From NCBI RefSeq assembly GCF_017939745.1, contig NZ_JAGKQQ010000001.1, positions 7,393,299 to 7,457,298 of the forward strand: a stretch of 64,000 nucleotides of DNA. The letters are read 5' to 3'. Shown in pieces: positions 33,222 through 41,565 of the stretch. The notes beneath the pieces were generated by a model. That model was not told the origin of the DNA. It saw only the letters and a list, made by a program, of their open reading frames with translations, and did no database searches. The first letter of the stretch is position 1. Each line of letters opens with the position of its first letter. This DNA comes from Gemmata palustris. Lineage in GTDB: Bacteria > Planctomycetota > Planctomycetia > Gemmatales > Gemmataceae. The translations under genes were made by a program, and so were the position numbers.

Positions 33222-34940
33222 ATGATGCGCTACGCACTACCGGCGCTCGCCCTCGTGTTCGGCGCGAATTCCGCCCGGGCCACGGACCCGCTCGATTGCG
33301 TTCCCACATCGGCGCAACTTGTCCTCGTCGCGGATCATCCGCGCAAACTCGCGGACGCCGTCACCGGGCTGGAAGCCTTTCAAAAGGCGCAGAAGCTCCC
33401 GCAGTACCGCAACGTCTACGAATCAGCGGCCGCCAAGCGCGCGTTCCAACTGCTCGCGATGTTCGAGAAAGAACTCGGCGCGAAATGGCCCGAACTGCTC
33501 GACCAACTCGCGGGTGACGGTGTCGCGATCGGGCTCCAGTTCGCGGACGATCCCGCACCGACCATTTTTGTTTTGCAGGGGAAGGACGACGCGCAGGTCA
33601 AGAAAGCGACCGACCTCGCACTCAAAACGATCGAAGAGGAACTCAACCGCCAGGGGGCGAAGGACGGCGTCAAACGATTCACGATCGCGGGGCAAGACGC
33701 GATCAAGATCGGCGACTTGTTCGTGGTTCGCGTCGGGGCGACGGTGCTGATTTCCAACAACGAAACAACGCTGAAAGCGGCTGTGGCACTCGCGACCACC
33801 GCCCGGGCCAAGTCGCCACAACACAAGGCGCGAAAGGATGCGTTCAAGCTCCTTCCCAAAGACCCGCTCGCGTGGCTGTGGCTCGATTTCGCGTCCGTGA
33901 AGCAGTCGAAAGCGTCAAAGGATTTCTTCGACGCGACCCGTCAGGATTTCCTGCAAACGCTCGTCGTGGGTGGGAGCATCGATTGTCTCAAGCGCGCGGA
34001 CTTCGTCGCGGCCGGGCTGTACAAGGAAGAGACCGGGTTCCGGCTCTCGGTGCGCGTCCCGGCCGGGCGCAGCGCGTTCCCGCCCGAGTACCAGTTCCAC
34101 GTTCCGCCGAAGGGCGAACCGGGGTCGCTCCCGCTACTCGAGCCGCCCGGAACTCTGTACACGCACAGTCTCCACCTCGATATCGGGTTCTTGTGGAAGA
34201 ACCGCACGAAGTTGCTCGGGGACGAGATCCGCGGGCAGTTGGAGAAGGCCGAAAAGGACGTGTCGAAGGTGCTCCCCGGGAGCACGCGAGTGGGTGAGCT
34301 ACTTGAGATGTGGGGGCCGCACCACCGCATCGTGGTCGCGAATCACGACACGCCCCCCTACAAGAAACAACCCGGCCAGCAGTTCCCGGCGTTCGGTTAC
34401 GTCGCGACCGGGCGCGACCCGAAGTTTGTCAAATCCATCGAGCCGGCCCTGCGCTCCGCCGCGATCATCGCGAGCCTGCAATTCGACCTGAAGATGCTGG
34501 AGCACAAGCACGAAGGGGTCACGATCGTCGCGTACCGGTTCCCGGAGAACAAGGAGCGCGCGGACGACCCGGACGGTGTGCGCTTTAACTTCGAGCCGTG
34601 CTTCGCGGTTGTTGGTGACGAACTGGTTGTCGCGACCACCGTCGAATTATGCAAGAAGCTCATCACGGAACTGAAGTCCCCGCAGAAAGACCAACCCAGC
34701 GCCGCGGTGGTTCGCGGGAGGTTCTCCACGAAGGCCGCGGCCGACGCGCTCGCGGCGATCCCGGACCCGCTCGTCACGGACGCGATCCTGTCGCGCGGCA
34801 TCGGACTGGAAGACGCCCGCAAGGAGGTCGCGAGTCTGGTCGCGTGGGTGAAGTCACTCGGCACCGTGCGTGGCGAACTCGACATCACCGAGACGGAGTA
34901 CAAGTTCGACCTGGTGTGGGATCTGGCGCCGCGCAAGTAA
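33222..34940 (+). CDS. Secreted protein of unknown function
   Basis: 572-residue exported protein with signal peptide at residues 1-20 (RYALPALALVFGANSARA). No family is recognised with confidence. The opening line DPLDCVPTSAQLVLVADHPR and the alternating helix-strand style over 500 residues resemble DUF3352-like secreted proteins of planctomycetes, in which a domain of about 250 residues is repeated (here about 25-240 and 300-560: LVLVADHPRKLADAVTGLEAF; AVVGDELVVATTVELCKKLI). It has no transmembrane helix beyond the signal. GGAG lies 8 bp before the ATG at 33222. A REPIN-like palindrome separates it by about 145 bp from the DUF1800 gene on the same strand, so it may be the first gene of that cluster. 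Confidence 0.6.
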   Translation: MMRYALPALALVFGANSARATDPLDCVPTSAQLVLVADHPRKLADAVTGLEAFQKAQKLPQYRNVYESAAAKRAFQLLAMFEKELGAKWPELLDQLAGDGVAIGLQFADDPAPTIFVLQGKDDAQVKKATDLALKTIEEELNRQGAKDGVKRFTIAGQDAIKIGDLFVVRVGATVLISNNETTLKAAVALATTARAKSPQHKARKDAFKLLPKDPLAWLWLDFASVKQSKASKDFFDATRQDFLQTLVVGGSIDCLKRADFVAAGLYKEETGFRLSVRVPAGRSAFPPEYQFHVPPKGEPGSLPLLEPPGTLYTHSLHLDIGFLWKNRTKLLGDEIRGQLEKAEKDVSKVLPGSTRVGELLEMWGPHHRIVVANHDTPPYKKQPGQQFPAFGYVATGRDPKFVKSIEPALRSAAIIASLQFDLKMLEHKHEGVTIVAYRFPENKERADDPDGVRFNFEPCFAVVGDELVVATTVELCKKLITELKSPQKDQPSAAVVRGRFSTKAAADALAAIPDPLVTDAILSRGIGLEDARKEVASLVAWVKSLGTVRGELDITETEYKFDLVWDLAPRK

Positions 34941-34958
34941 ACGACCGGTGCTCGAATT

Positions 34959-35048
34959 GGCGAACGGCCGGCGTGAGCCGGCTGGTGAAGAGTTCGCGCA
35001 GAAGCTTGTTGAAGTACCTCACCGGCCGGCTCACACCGGCCGTTCGCC
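34959..35048. repeat. REPIN-like palindrome, copy 1
   Basis: Two 29-bp arms (34959-34987 and 35020-35048) in inverted orientation with 2 mismatches, separated by a 32-bp spacer. The arms begin GGCGAACGGCCGG and end GTG. The same arms occur at 36480-36566. Confidence 0.8.
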
Positions 35049-35085
35049 CGGACCGGTAGCGGCACCATTCGCTCACGAGGCTCAC

Positions 35086-36480
35086 ATGCTCGACTCCAAA
35101 AACGCCTGGCAGCCGTACACGCCGAGCGCTGAGAACCCGTGGGACCGGAAGAAGGTCGGGCACCTCTACCGGCGCGCGGGGTTCGGCGCGACGGAAGCCG
35201 AACTCGCCGCCGGACTGACGGACGGGCACGCCAAAACGCTCGACCGTATCCTCGCGGGCGAGGCGGAAACCGAAGACTTCGCCCGCACGTCCGCGTTCAT
35301 GGCATCGGAACGGAGCATGCCGCCGGGGGCGCCACAGGGCCGGCTCTCGGCGTGGTGGCTCGACCGCATGCTGAAGACCAAGCACCCGCTACGCGAGAAG
35401 CTGACGCTGTTCTGGCACAATCACTTCGCCACCAGCAACGCGAAGGTTCAGAACGCGCGCTTCATGCTCGCGCAGTATCAGCTCGTTCAAGCACACGCGC
35501 TCGGTAGTTTCCGCACCTTGCTCACACAAATGGGCGCGGACCCTGCCATGCTCGTGTGGCTCGATACGAACACCAGCACGAAGGGCGCGCCCAACGAGAA
35601 CTACGCCCGCGAAGTGATGGAACTGTTCTCGCTCGGCGTCGGCAATTACACCGAAACCGACATCCGCCAAGCGGCTCGCGCGTTCACGGGCTACGAGATC
35701 AAAGAAGGTAAAGGCACGTTAAACCGGCGCCAGCACGACGCCAGCGAAAAAGAGGTGTTCGGCAAGAAGGGGAAGTTTACCGGCGAGGACATCGCGGGGC
35801 TGTGTCTCGATCACGAAGCGTGCCCGCGGTTCATCGTGCGCAAGTTCTACAAGTTCCTCGTCAGCGACACCGATACCCCCGGCGCGGATCTCATCGACCC
35901 ACTCGCGGAGCAGTACCGGAAGTCCGACTTCGACACCGGCAAACTCGTCTCGACGATTCTCCGCTCGAACCTGTTCTTCAGCCCCACCGCGTACCGCGCG
36001 AAGATCAAATCGCCGGTGGAGTTCGCTATCGGAAGTGTCCGGGCACTCGAGGGCGCGGTCGGTACGCTCCCGCTCGCGGAGGCGCTCGAAGGGTTGGGGC
36101 AAGTGCTGTTCGCCCCGCCGTCGGTGAAGGGCTGGGACGGCGGGGAGGCGTGGTTGAACGCGCAAACGCTCCTCGGCCGGAACAACCTCGCACTCGCGAT
36201 CACTGCAACCGACAACGCGCGCTTCGGCACGCGCTGCGACCCGGCGGAACTCGCGGCAAAGCACGGCGCCGGGACCGACGCGCAGTTGGTTGATTTCCTC
36301 CTGGGCTTGTTCCTACAAGGCGACGTGCCCAACGAGGCCCGCACCAAGCTGCTCGACTACCTGAAGGCCACAAAAGACGTGAAGTACCCCGCGTACTGGT
36401 CCGAGGACGACATCGCGAACCACCGCACGCGGGCCGTCACGCACTTGGTCCTAACGCTCCCGGAATACCAACTGAACTAG
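35086..36480 (+). CDS. DUF1800 domain protein
   Basis: 464-residue member of DUF1800, an uncharacterised family nearly always paired with DUF1501. Conserved text: VGHLYRRAGFGATEAELAAG, LREKLTLFWHNHFATSNAKV, NENYAREVMELFSLGVGNYT, DIRQAARAFTGYEIKEG, FIVRKFYKFLVSD, LFAPPSVKGWDGGEAWLN. There is no clear signal peptide, which is typical for the family. The TAG stop codon shares its last base with the next REPIN-like element. The DUF1501 gene follows by 97 bp on the same strand, forming a standard two-gene unit; in other species this pair has been linked to exported proteins with carbohydrate or metal functions, but the activity is not established. Confidence 0.88.
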   Translation: MLDSKNAWQPYTPSAENPWDRKKVGHLYRRAGFGATEAELAAGLTDGHAKTLDRILAGEAETEDFARTSAFMASERSMPPGAPQGRLSAWWLDRMLKTKHPLREKLTLFWHNHFATSNAKVQNARFMLAQYQLVQAHALGSFRTLLTQMGADPAMLVWLDTNTSTKGAPNENYAREVMELFSLGVGNYTETDIRQAARAFTGYEIKEGKGTLNRRQHDASEKEVFGKKGKFTGEDIAGLCLDHEACPRFIVRKFYKFLVSDTDTPGADLIDPLAEQYRKSDFDTGKLVSTILRSNLFFSPTAYRAKIKSPVEFAIGSVRALEGAVGTLPLAEALEGLGQVLFAPPSVKGWDGGEAWLNAQTLLGRNNLALAITATDNARFGTRCDPAELAAKHGAGTDAQLVDFLLGLFLQGDVPNEARTKLLDYLKATKDVKYPAYWSEDDIANHRTRAVTHLVLTLPEYQLN

Positions 36481-36566
36481 GCGAACGGCCGGTGTAAGCC
36501 GGCCGGTGCTCTCGCCGACCGCTTGAAGTCAAACTCTCACCGGCCGGCTTACACCGGCCGTTCGCC
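36480..36566. repeat. REPIN-like palindrome, copy 2
   Basis: 29-bp arms 36480-36508 and 36538-36566 are perfect inverted repeats, with a 29-bp spacer unrelated to copy 1. It lies between the DUF1800 and DUF1501 genes and touches the stop codon of the former. Confidence 0.85.
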
Positions 36567-36577
36567 AGGAGTTTCCT

Positions 36578-37822
36578 ATGACCACGCGACGCGACTTCCT
36601 CAAGACTTCCTCGCTGATCGGGTTCGGCTCCACGGTGCCGGCGTTCCTGGGGCGCACGGCACTTTCGGCCCCGCGCGCCGACAAGCCCGGGGCCAAAGAC
36701 ACCGTGCTCGTCGTCGTGCAACTCACGGGCGGCAACGACGGCATGAATACCGTCGTTCCGTTCACGAACCCGGATTACTACAAACTCCGGCCGACCATCG
36801 CCATCGCGAAGGATCAGGTCAAGAAACTCACCGACGACGTCGGCTTCCACCCCGCGATGACCGCGCTCGCGAAACTCTACACCGACGACAGCGCGGTGTG
36901 CGTGGTACAGGGCGTCGGCTACCCGAACCCGAGTCAGTCGCACTTCCGCAGCATGGACGTGTGGCACGCGGCCAGCACCGCGGAGACACTCACTACAGGG
37001 TGGCTCGGTCAGTCACTCAAGAAGCAACCGGTGCCCGCGTTCCACCTCGCGGGCGGAAACGAAGTTTCGCCGCTCGCGCTGGCCGGGGCGCCGGTCCGCG
37101 TACCAAGCATCACGTCACTCGATGACTTCAAACTCAAGACGGTTTCTGTGACGGGAGCGGACGCCACCGCGCAGAAGAACGTAATCACCTCGGCCGCATC
37201 AATTGCGGGCGGGAGTTCGGGCTCGACGTCACTTTTGGACTTCGTGGCGCGCACGCAGATGAGTACCTACGCGAGCAGCGAGAAGCTCGCGAGCATCGGC
37301 AAGAACTACGCGCCCAAAGTGCCGTACCCGACTTCGGCACTCGGCAACAAACTGAAACTCGCCGCGCAGCTCATCGACGCGGACATCGGCGCGCGGATCT
37401 TTTACGTCTCGATTGACGGGTTCGACACGCACGCGGGGCAGGGCGGCGCGACCGGCGCGCACGCGAACCTGCTCACCCAGGTGTCGGACGCGATCTCCGC
37501 GTTCTATCGCGACATGGCCGGCCGCGGGCACAAGGATCGGCTGTGCGTGATGACGTTCTCCGAATTCGGTCGGCGCGCCTACGAGAACGGCAGCAAGGGT
37601 ACCGACCACGGCGCCGGGGCGCCGATGTTCTTGGTGGGCGGCGGGGTGAAGGCCGGCGTCGTTGGCGCGCACCCGAGCCTCAAGGGATTGAAGGAAGGGA
37701 ACTTGGTCCACGGCACCGATTTCCGGCAGGTGTACGCGGCGGTGCTCGATAAGTGGATCGGCATCGATCCCAAGCCGATCCTCGGCGACGGGTTCAAGCC
37801 GGTCGAAGTGTTTGTGAAGTGA
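36578..37822 (+). CDS. DUF1501 domain protein, Tat-exported (copy 1)
   Basis: 414-residue member of DUF1501, of the alkaline-phosphatase-fold superfamily. The twin-arginine motif TTRRDFLKTSSLIGFG at the N terminus predicts Tat export. Family blocks: VLVVVQLTGGNDGMNTVVPF, QGVGYPNPSQSHFRSMDVWH, FYVSIDGFDTHAGQGG, FSEFGRRAYENGSKGTDHGA, HGTDFRQVYAAVLDKW. The metal-binding Asp and His positions expected for the fold appear in GGNDG, SQSHF and DTHAG. It is paired with DUF1800 upstream. A second DUF1501 gene is at 60912-62369. Confidence 0.9.
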   Translation: MTTRRDFLKTSSLIGFGSTVPAFLGRTALSAPRADKPGAKDTVLVVVQLTGGNDGMNTVVPFTNPDYYKLRPTIAIAKDQVKKLTDDVGFHPAMTALAKLYTDDSAVCVVQGVGYPNPSQSHFRSMDVWHAASTAETLTTGWLGQSLKKQPVPAFHLAGGNEVSPLALAGAPVRVPSITSLDDFKLKTVSVTGADATAQKNVITSAASIAGGSSGSTSLLDFVARTQMSTYASSEKLASIGKNYAPKVPYPTSALGNKLKLAAQLIDADIGARIFYVSIDGFDTHAGQGGATGAHANLLTQVSDAISAFYRDMAGRGHKDRLCVMTFSEFGRRAYENGSKGTDHGAGAPMFLVGGGVKAGVVGAHPSLKGLKEGNLVHGTDFRQVYAAVLDKWIGIDPKPILGDGFKPVEVFVK

Positions 37823-38052
37823 CGGGAAACACATCAACGCGGCGAAGCCTCCCGTGGCGGGGTTCGCCCAATCGCGCGGCCCCAGATCGGCACACACCGG
37901 ATTTGAGCCGCAGAGCGAACTCAGATCGCCCACGATCGGACTCCGCATTCCGGGACCGGGGGCCACACGCTGCCCAGGATGAATGCCGGCAACATTACAC
38001 GAGCACCGCCCAAGTCCTGTCTCCGGCACATAAAAGTACGCAAGAAGCGCGC

Positions 38053-38088
38053 GAAAGGGGTTAGAGTGTTTGCACTCTAACCCCTTTC
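38053..38088 (+). terminator. Strong intrinsic terminator between DUF1501 and ADP-ribosylglycohydrolase genes
   Basis: Perfect 16-bp stem (38053-38068 with 38073-38088), TTTG loop, followed by TTTCTTTCTT. It ends 26 bp before the next start codon, so the next gene needs its own start point between them or read-through. Confidence 0.9.
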
Positions 38089-38114
38089 TTTCTTCGCCGC
38101 CAAACGGGGACGCG

Positions 38115-38975
38115 ATGCTTCTGGAAATCGCCATCGGTGACGCACTCGGGGCCGGGTACGAGTTCAACGACCCGGCCATCGAGCGGCACAATGCCGACCT
38201 CCTCCACGGTTACGTCCAACACTCCAAGCACGCCGGTATCACGCCGGGCATGTACACCGACGACACGCAGATGTCGATCGGCACCGCGGAAGCACTCGTC
38301 TCCGGCGAACCCTGGGAGCCGAAAACGCTCGTCCGCCACTGGCTCGCCGCGTTCCAGCGCGACCGGCGCGACGGGTACGCGCGCGGGTTCCAGACGTTCC
38401 TCGAAACACACGACACGGTCGAAGCGTTTCTCGCCGACATCCGTCCGGACAGTGACCGCTCCGGCGCCGCGATGCGCGTCGGCCCCGTGGGACTGATCGC
38501 GGACCCGGCTCGTGTCGTTGAAATGGCGACCGTTCAGGCCGAAGTCACGCACCGCACGTCGGGCGGAGTGAGTTCGGCGGTCGCGGCGGCTCTCATGACG
38601 TGGTACTGCTTCAACACGACCGAACCAAAGAAGGATCTGCCCGCGTTCTTGGCCGCTCGCGTGCCGGGGTACGCCTGGGACCAGCGGTGGACCGGGCGCG
38701 TGGGCGTGACCGGCGTGGAGTGCGTCGCCGCAGCTCTGGCGGCCGTGACCGAATGCGATTCGCTGTCAACGGTCTTGACGCATTGCATTCGGTACGGCGG
38801 GGATGTTGACACCGCTGCAGCGATCGCGATGGCCGCGGCCTCTGGTTCGCGCGAGATCCAGCAAGACGTGCCGCAACACTTGATCGATGGCCTGGAGAAC
38901 GGTCCCTACGGCCGCGACTACCTCATGGCGCTCGACGAGAAACTGCGGACGGCGATACAGCCGAGTCACCGGTGA
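38115..38975 (+). CDS. ADP-ribosylglycohydrolase family protein
   Basis: 286-residue ADP-ribosylglycohydrolase (DraG/ARH-like). These cytoplasmic enzymes remove ADP-ribose from proteins with two Mg ions. Metal-binding motifs are visible: GDALGAGYEF near the start, YTDDTQMSIGTAEAL (the TDDT acid cluster) and GGDVDTAAAIAMAAA near the C-terminal end. A reading frame open further upstream overlaps the terminator hairpin at 38053-38088, so the ATG at 38115, with GGGGA just before it, is the better start. No matching ADP-ribosyltransferase is in the window. Confidence 0.85.
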   Translation: MLLEIAIGDALGAGYEFNDPAIERHNADLLHGYVQHSKHAGITPGMYTDDTQMSIGTAEALVSGEPWEPKTLVRHWLAAFQRDRRDGYARGFQTFLETHDTVEAFLADIRPDSDRSGAAMRVGPVGLIADPARVVEMATVQAEVTHRTSGGVSSAVAAALMTWYCFNTTEPKKDLPAFLAARVPGYAWDQRWTGRVGVTGVECVAAALAAVTECDSLSTVLTHCIRYGGDVDTAAAIAMAAASGSREIQQDVPQHLIDGLENGPYGRDYLMALDEKLRTAIQPSHR

Positions 38976-39025
38976 ACCCCGCCCGCAAGGGTGTTGGGTA
39001 CGCACTGACTGCCCTTGCAGGCAAC

Positions 39026-39442
39026 TCAGGGCTTGGCGATTGGTGGAGGGGCAACTGCGGGCTCTTTTGCTGGTTGCACAGTGATGACGCCTTGCGAATC
39101 AATCAGGATCGTTGATCGGGTGCTTACCGATGGCGGTTGAGGGTAGAACGTGCCGTTGATTTTGAGACCCGCCTCGGTCACGTTCCGGTCGCTGATGACG
39201 AACGTTCCGGCGGGCGTGGTGAACGTCGCCTCCGTGTCCGGGCGCTGGCCCATCGGGTGGTTCATCGCGTAGTTGGTGACCGTGTACTGGGCCGCGCCGG
39301 AGGTCCGCACCACAACGTCCATTGACCCGCGCTGCATGGTCAGCGTGTACGAGTCGGTGAACGTGCCCTTCGTGATGGTCGGCGAAGGGGAGCAACCGCC
39401 CAGGCACACGAGTAGAACGATCACACGGCTGAGAACGCGCAT
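39026..39442 (-). CDS. Small lipoprotein of unknown function
   Basis: 138-residue protein with a lipoprotein signal: core VLSRVIVLLVCLGGCS with lipobox LGGC (Cys at 17). The mature part is beta-rich (TFTDSYTLTMQRGSMDVVVR, AGTFVISDRNVTEAGLKING) and ends with a Pro/Ala-rich tail (VQPAKEPAVAPPPIAKP). No family recognised. Converges with the ADP-ribosylglycohydrolase gene (50 bp). Confidence 0.65.
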   Translation of the reverse strand: MRVLSRVIVLLVCLGGCSPSPTITKGTFTDSYTLTMQRGSMDVVVRTSGAAQYTVTNYAMNHPMGQRPDTEATFTTPAGTFVISDRNVTEAGLKINGTFYPQPPSVSTRSTILIDSQGVITVQPAKEPAVAPPPIAKP

Positions 39443-39542
39443 GGGACTACCCGCCTGTTTTCGGGGAAGGGCTGTTCCACATTAACGCAAACGCCGCGCC
39501 ATTCAAACGGCGCGGCGAGCTATTTATGGGTTCCGAGCCGCG

Positions 39543-41474
39543 TCACGCGGTTTGCTTCGGAGCGGGAAATAACTCGCGCTCCACGAGTGGCGGTAACTCG
39601 AACTTCGTCGCGACCGCGGTGATCGGTTCGCCGAGCTGCGGAATTTCGGCTTCCACGATCCGCCCGATCCGCTTCGCCGCCGCGTAGACGAGCGTGGGAA
39701 TGCGCTCCGGCGGAAGCCCCATGAGCCGCGCGCACGTCGAGTCGACCGCGACCGGGTCCGTGCCCATGATGAGCGCGCCGACGTGCTTGGCGGTGCCGTG
39801 CAGCGGGCCGTCGCCCTCCATGCCGGTGATGCCGTCCACGATGGACAGGTTCGCCGGGTGCGTACAACTGATGTCCACGATGCTCTGAGGGATGCCGCGC
39901 CAGTGCAGCTCGTTCTTCGGCCACCCGTAGCAGATCCCCGGGAGCGTGCCGAACAGGTTCTTCAGCGAGAGCGTGACACCGGCCCAGTGGTGCGTCTTCA
40001 GCTTCGGGAGCGAGATCAGCACTTCGGCGTTGAGAATGGTGCGCGACATGTAGAGGTGGTCGAGGCGCGTGAGCCGGCCCAGGTTCAGCACCTTCACCGG
40101 CTCGTCGTGGTTGATGTCCACGAACCGGACGCCGTGCTTATCGAGCACCGCGCCGAGCCCGCTCTCGCGAACGAGAAAGTGGACGTTCCGCCAATGCCCC
40201 GGCCCCTCCGCGACGATGACCTCCGCCGCGCCCTCTTGCTTGCACAGTGTGATGACCGCGTCCACGACCCGCGGGTCGGTGTTAATCACCCGGTCCGGCC
40301 GGTACTCCACGAGGTTCGGCTTCAGCACGACGCGCTTCCCCGCCAGCGGGAGCGCCTGACGAAAGTGCGCGAACTGCGCCGCGAGAATTTCTGCGAGCGG
40401 CGCATCATAACTCGGCGCGCGGGCGATGTGAACCGCCGACGTGATCGGCAGCGGTTTCAGTTTCGAGATGCCCGCGGCCATCGCCCCGCGAAATTTCGAC
40501 GCGATCTTGGCGAACAGCCCGGGGGCGGGGGCGGTCGAACTGCCGGCGACGTGTGCCGGGGTGCCGGGCGCGGGCGCGGCGTGGGCGCCGAACCGCAGGC
40601 GCATCGGGTTGGTTTCCGCGAGTGCGAGGGCCGCGAGCGCGAGTCGGTGCGGGCTCGTGGTCGGGTCACTCGCGAGTTCGAGAATCTTCTGATCGAGTTC
40701 CGGGAACATCTCACGGGTCGCGGTGTCGGAGTCATGAACGCCCAGCGCGATCCGAGCCCAGGCGAGGTGTTCGAGGTCGGTCGCCTTCGCCGCGTGCATC
40801 CGCAAATACCCCACCGCGGCATCGACGCGCGGGTGGTCGACGGCCCCCTGCACCGCGAGCAACAGCACCGCGGTCGGCCCGGGGATCGGCTCGGTCGACG
40901 TGCCCAGCACCACGCGGTTGCCGTAGTTCGCGCCGCCGCTATCGAACGCGCGGTCGAGGAGCAGTTTCAGCCCCTGTTGGACCCGCGCGTGGGCCTCCAG
41001 GCCCGCGGCGCGGAGCGCGAGGCACGCCCACGAGGTCGGCTCCACCCACCCGAAGTTCGCCGCGGCCCACGGCCAGCCGAGGAGCGACACGTCGATGTCG
41101 TTCGCGATGTCGTTCGCTTCGGGATCTTTCGTGACCGTGCGGCTCTCGGTCGCCAGAACGCGGTCGATCGTCGGCTTCATTTCCTGGGGGGGCGCGCCGA
41201 GGGTGATTCGCGTAAAGAGCGCGATGGGTGTGGGCCAGGCGGCTTCCGGTCGGCCGTCGGCGAGCCGGTACCCGCCGTCGGGCTGGTGGTTGCGCTCCAG
41301 GTCCGCGAGTCCGTTCGCGATCGGCTGGGCGAACGGGTCGCGCGCGGTCGCGAGCGCCAGGAGCGCCAGGCACGTCGGTTCCGGGTGGCTGGCTTTGCCG
41401 GCGTGGTACCCGTACCCGCCGTCCGGGTTGGCGAGGCCAGCGAGGCGCGTGAGCAGTGCGTGCGAAGAAGACAC
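39543..41474 (-). CDS. Fusion of prenyltransferase/squalene-oxidase-like repeats with DUF362
   Basis: 643-residue protein with two parts. The N-terminal half (about 1-290) is an all-helical alpha/alpha-barrel of the terpenoid cyclase/prenyltransferase type, with repeats such as ANPDGGYGYHAG, NHQPDGGYRLADG and GWVEPTSWACLALRAAGLEA (the PDGGY/QW-like signature of cyclase repeats). The catalytic Asp motifs of true cyclases are not evident, so it may be a structural scaffold. From about 330 to the end it is DUF362: KRVVLKPNLVEYRPDRVINT, IVAEGPGHWRNVHFLVRESG, ISLPKLKTHHWAGVTLSLKN, IMGTDPVAVDSTCARLMGL. DUF362 proteins are often ferredoxin-like Fe-S proteins in redox gene sets; I see no ferredoxin Cys motifs here. 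Start codon GTG at 41474 with GGAGG 6 bp upstream. It is divergent from larC (91 bp). Confidence 0.8.
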   Translation of the reverse strand: MSSSHALLTRLAGLANPDGGYGYHAGKASHPEPTCLALLALATARDPFAQPIANGLADLERNHQPDGGYRLADGRPEAAWPTPIALFTRITLGAPPQEMKPTIDRVLATESRTVTKDPEANDIANDIDVSLLGWPWAAANFGWVEPTSWACLALRAAGLEAHARVQQGLKLLLDRAFDSGGANYGNRVVLGTSTEPIPGPTAVLLLAVQGAVDHPRVDAAVGYLRMHAAKATDLEHLAWARIALGVHDSDTATREMFPELDQKILELASDPTTSPHRLALAALALAETNPMRLRFGAHAAPAPGTPAHVAGSSTAPAPGLFAKIASKFRGAMAAGISKLKPLPITSAVHIARAPSYDAPLAEILAAQFAHFRQALPLAGKRVVLKPNLVEYRPDRVINTDPRVVDAVITLCKQEGAAEVIVAEGPGHWRNVHFLVRESGLGAVLDKHGVRFVDINHDEPVKVLNLGRLTRLDHLYMSRTILNAEVLISLPKLKTHHWAGVTLSLKNLFGTLPGICYGWPKNELHWRGIPQSIVDISCTHPANLSIVDGITGMEGDGPLHGTAKHVGALIMGTDPVAVDSTCARLMGLPPERIPTLVYAAAKRIGRIVEAEIPQLGEPITAVATKFELPPLVERELFPAPKQTA

Positions 41475-41565
41475 AATCGGCCTCCGGCGAGACGGGGCGA
41501 TATCAGTTTATGCCACGCGATACCGACTTCGGCCACTACAACACCGTCAACGGGAGGAAGAAGCT

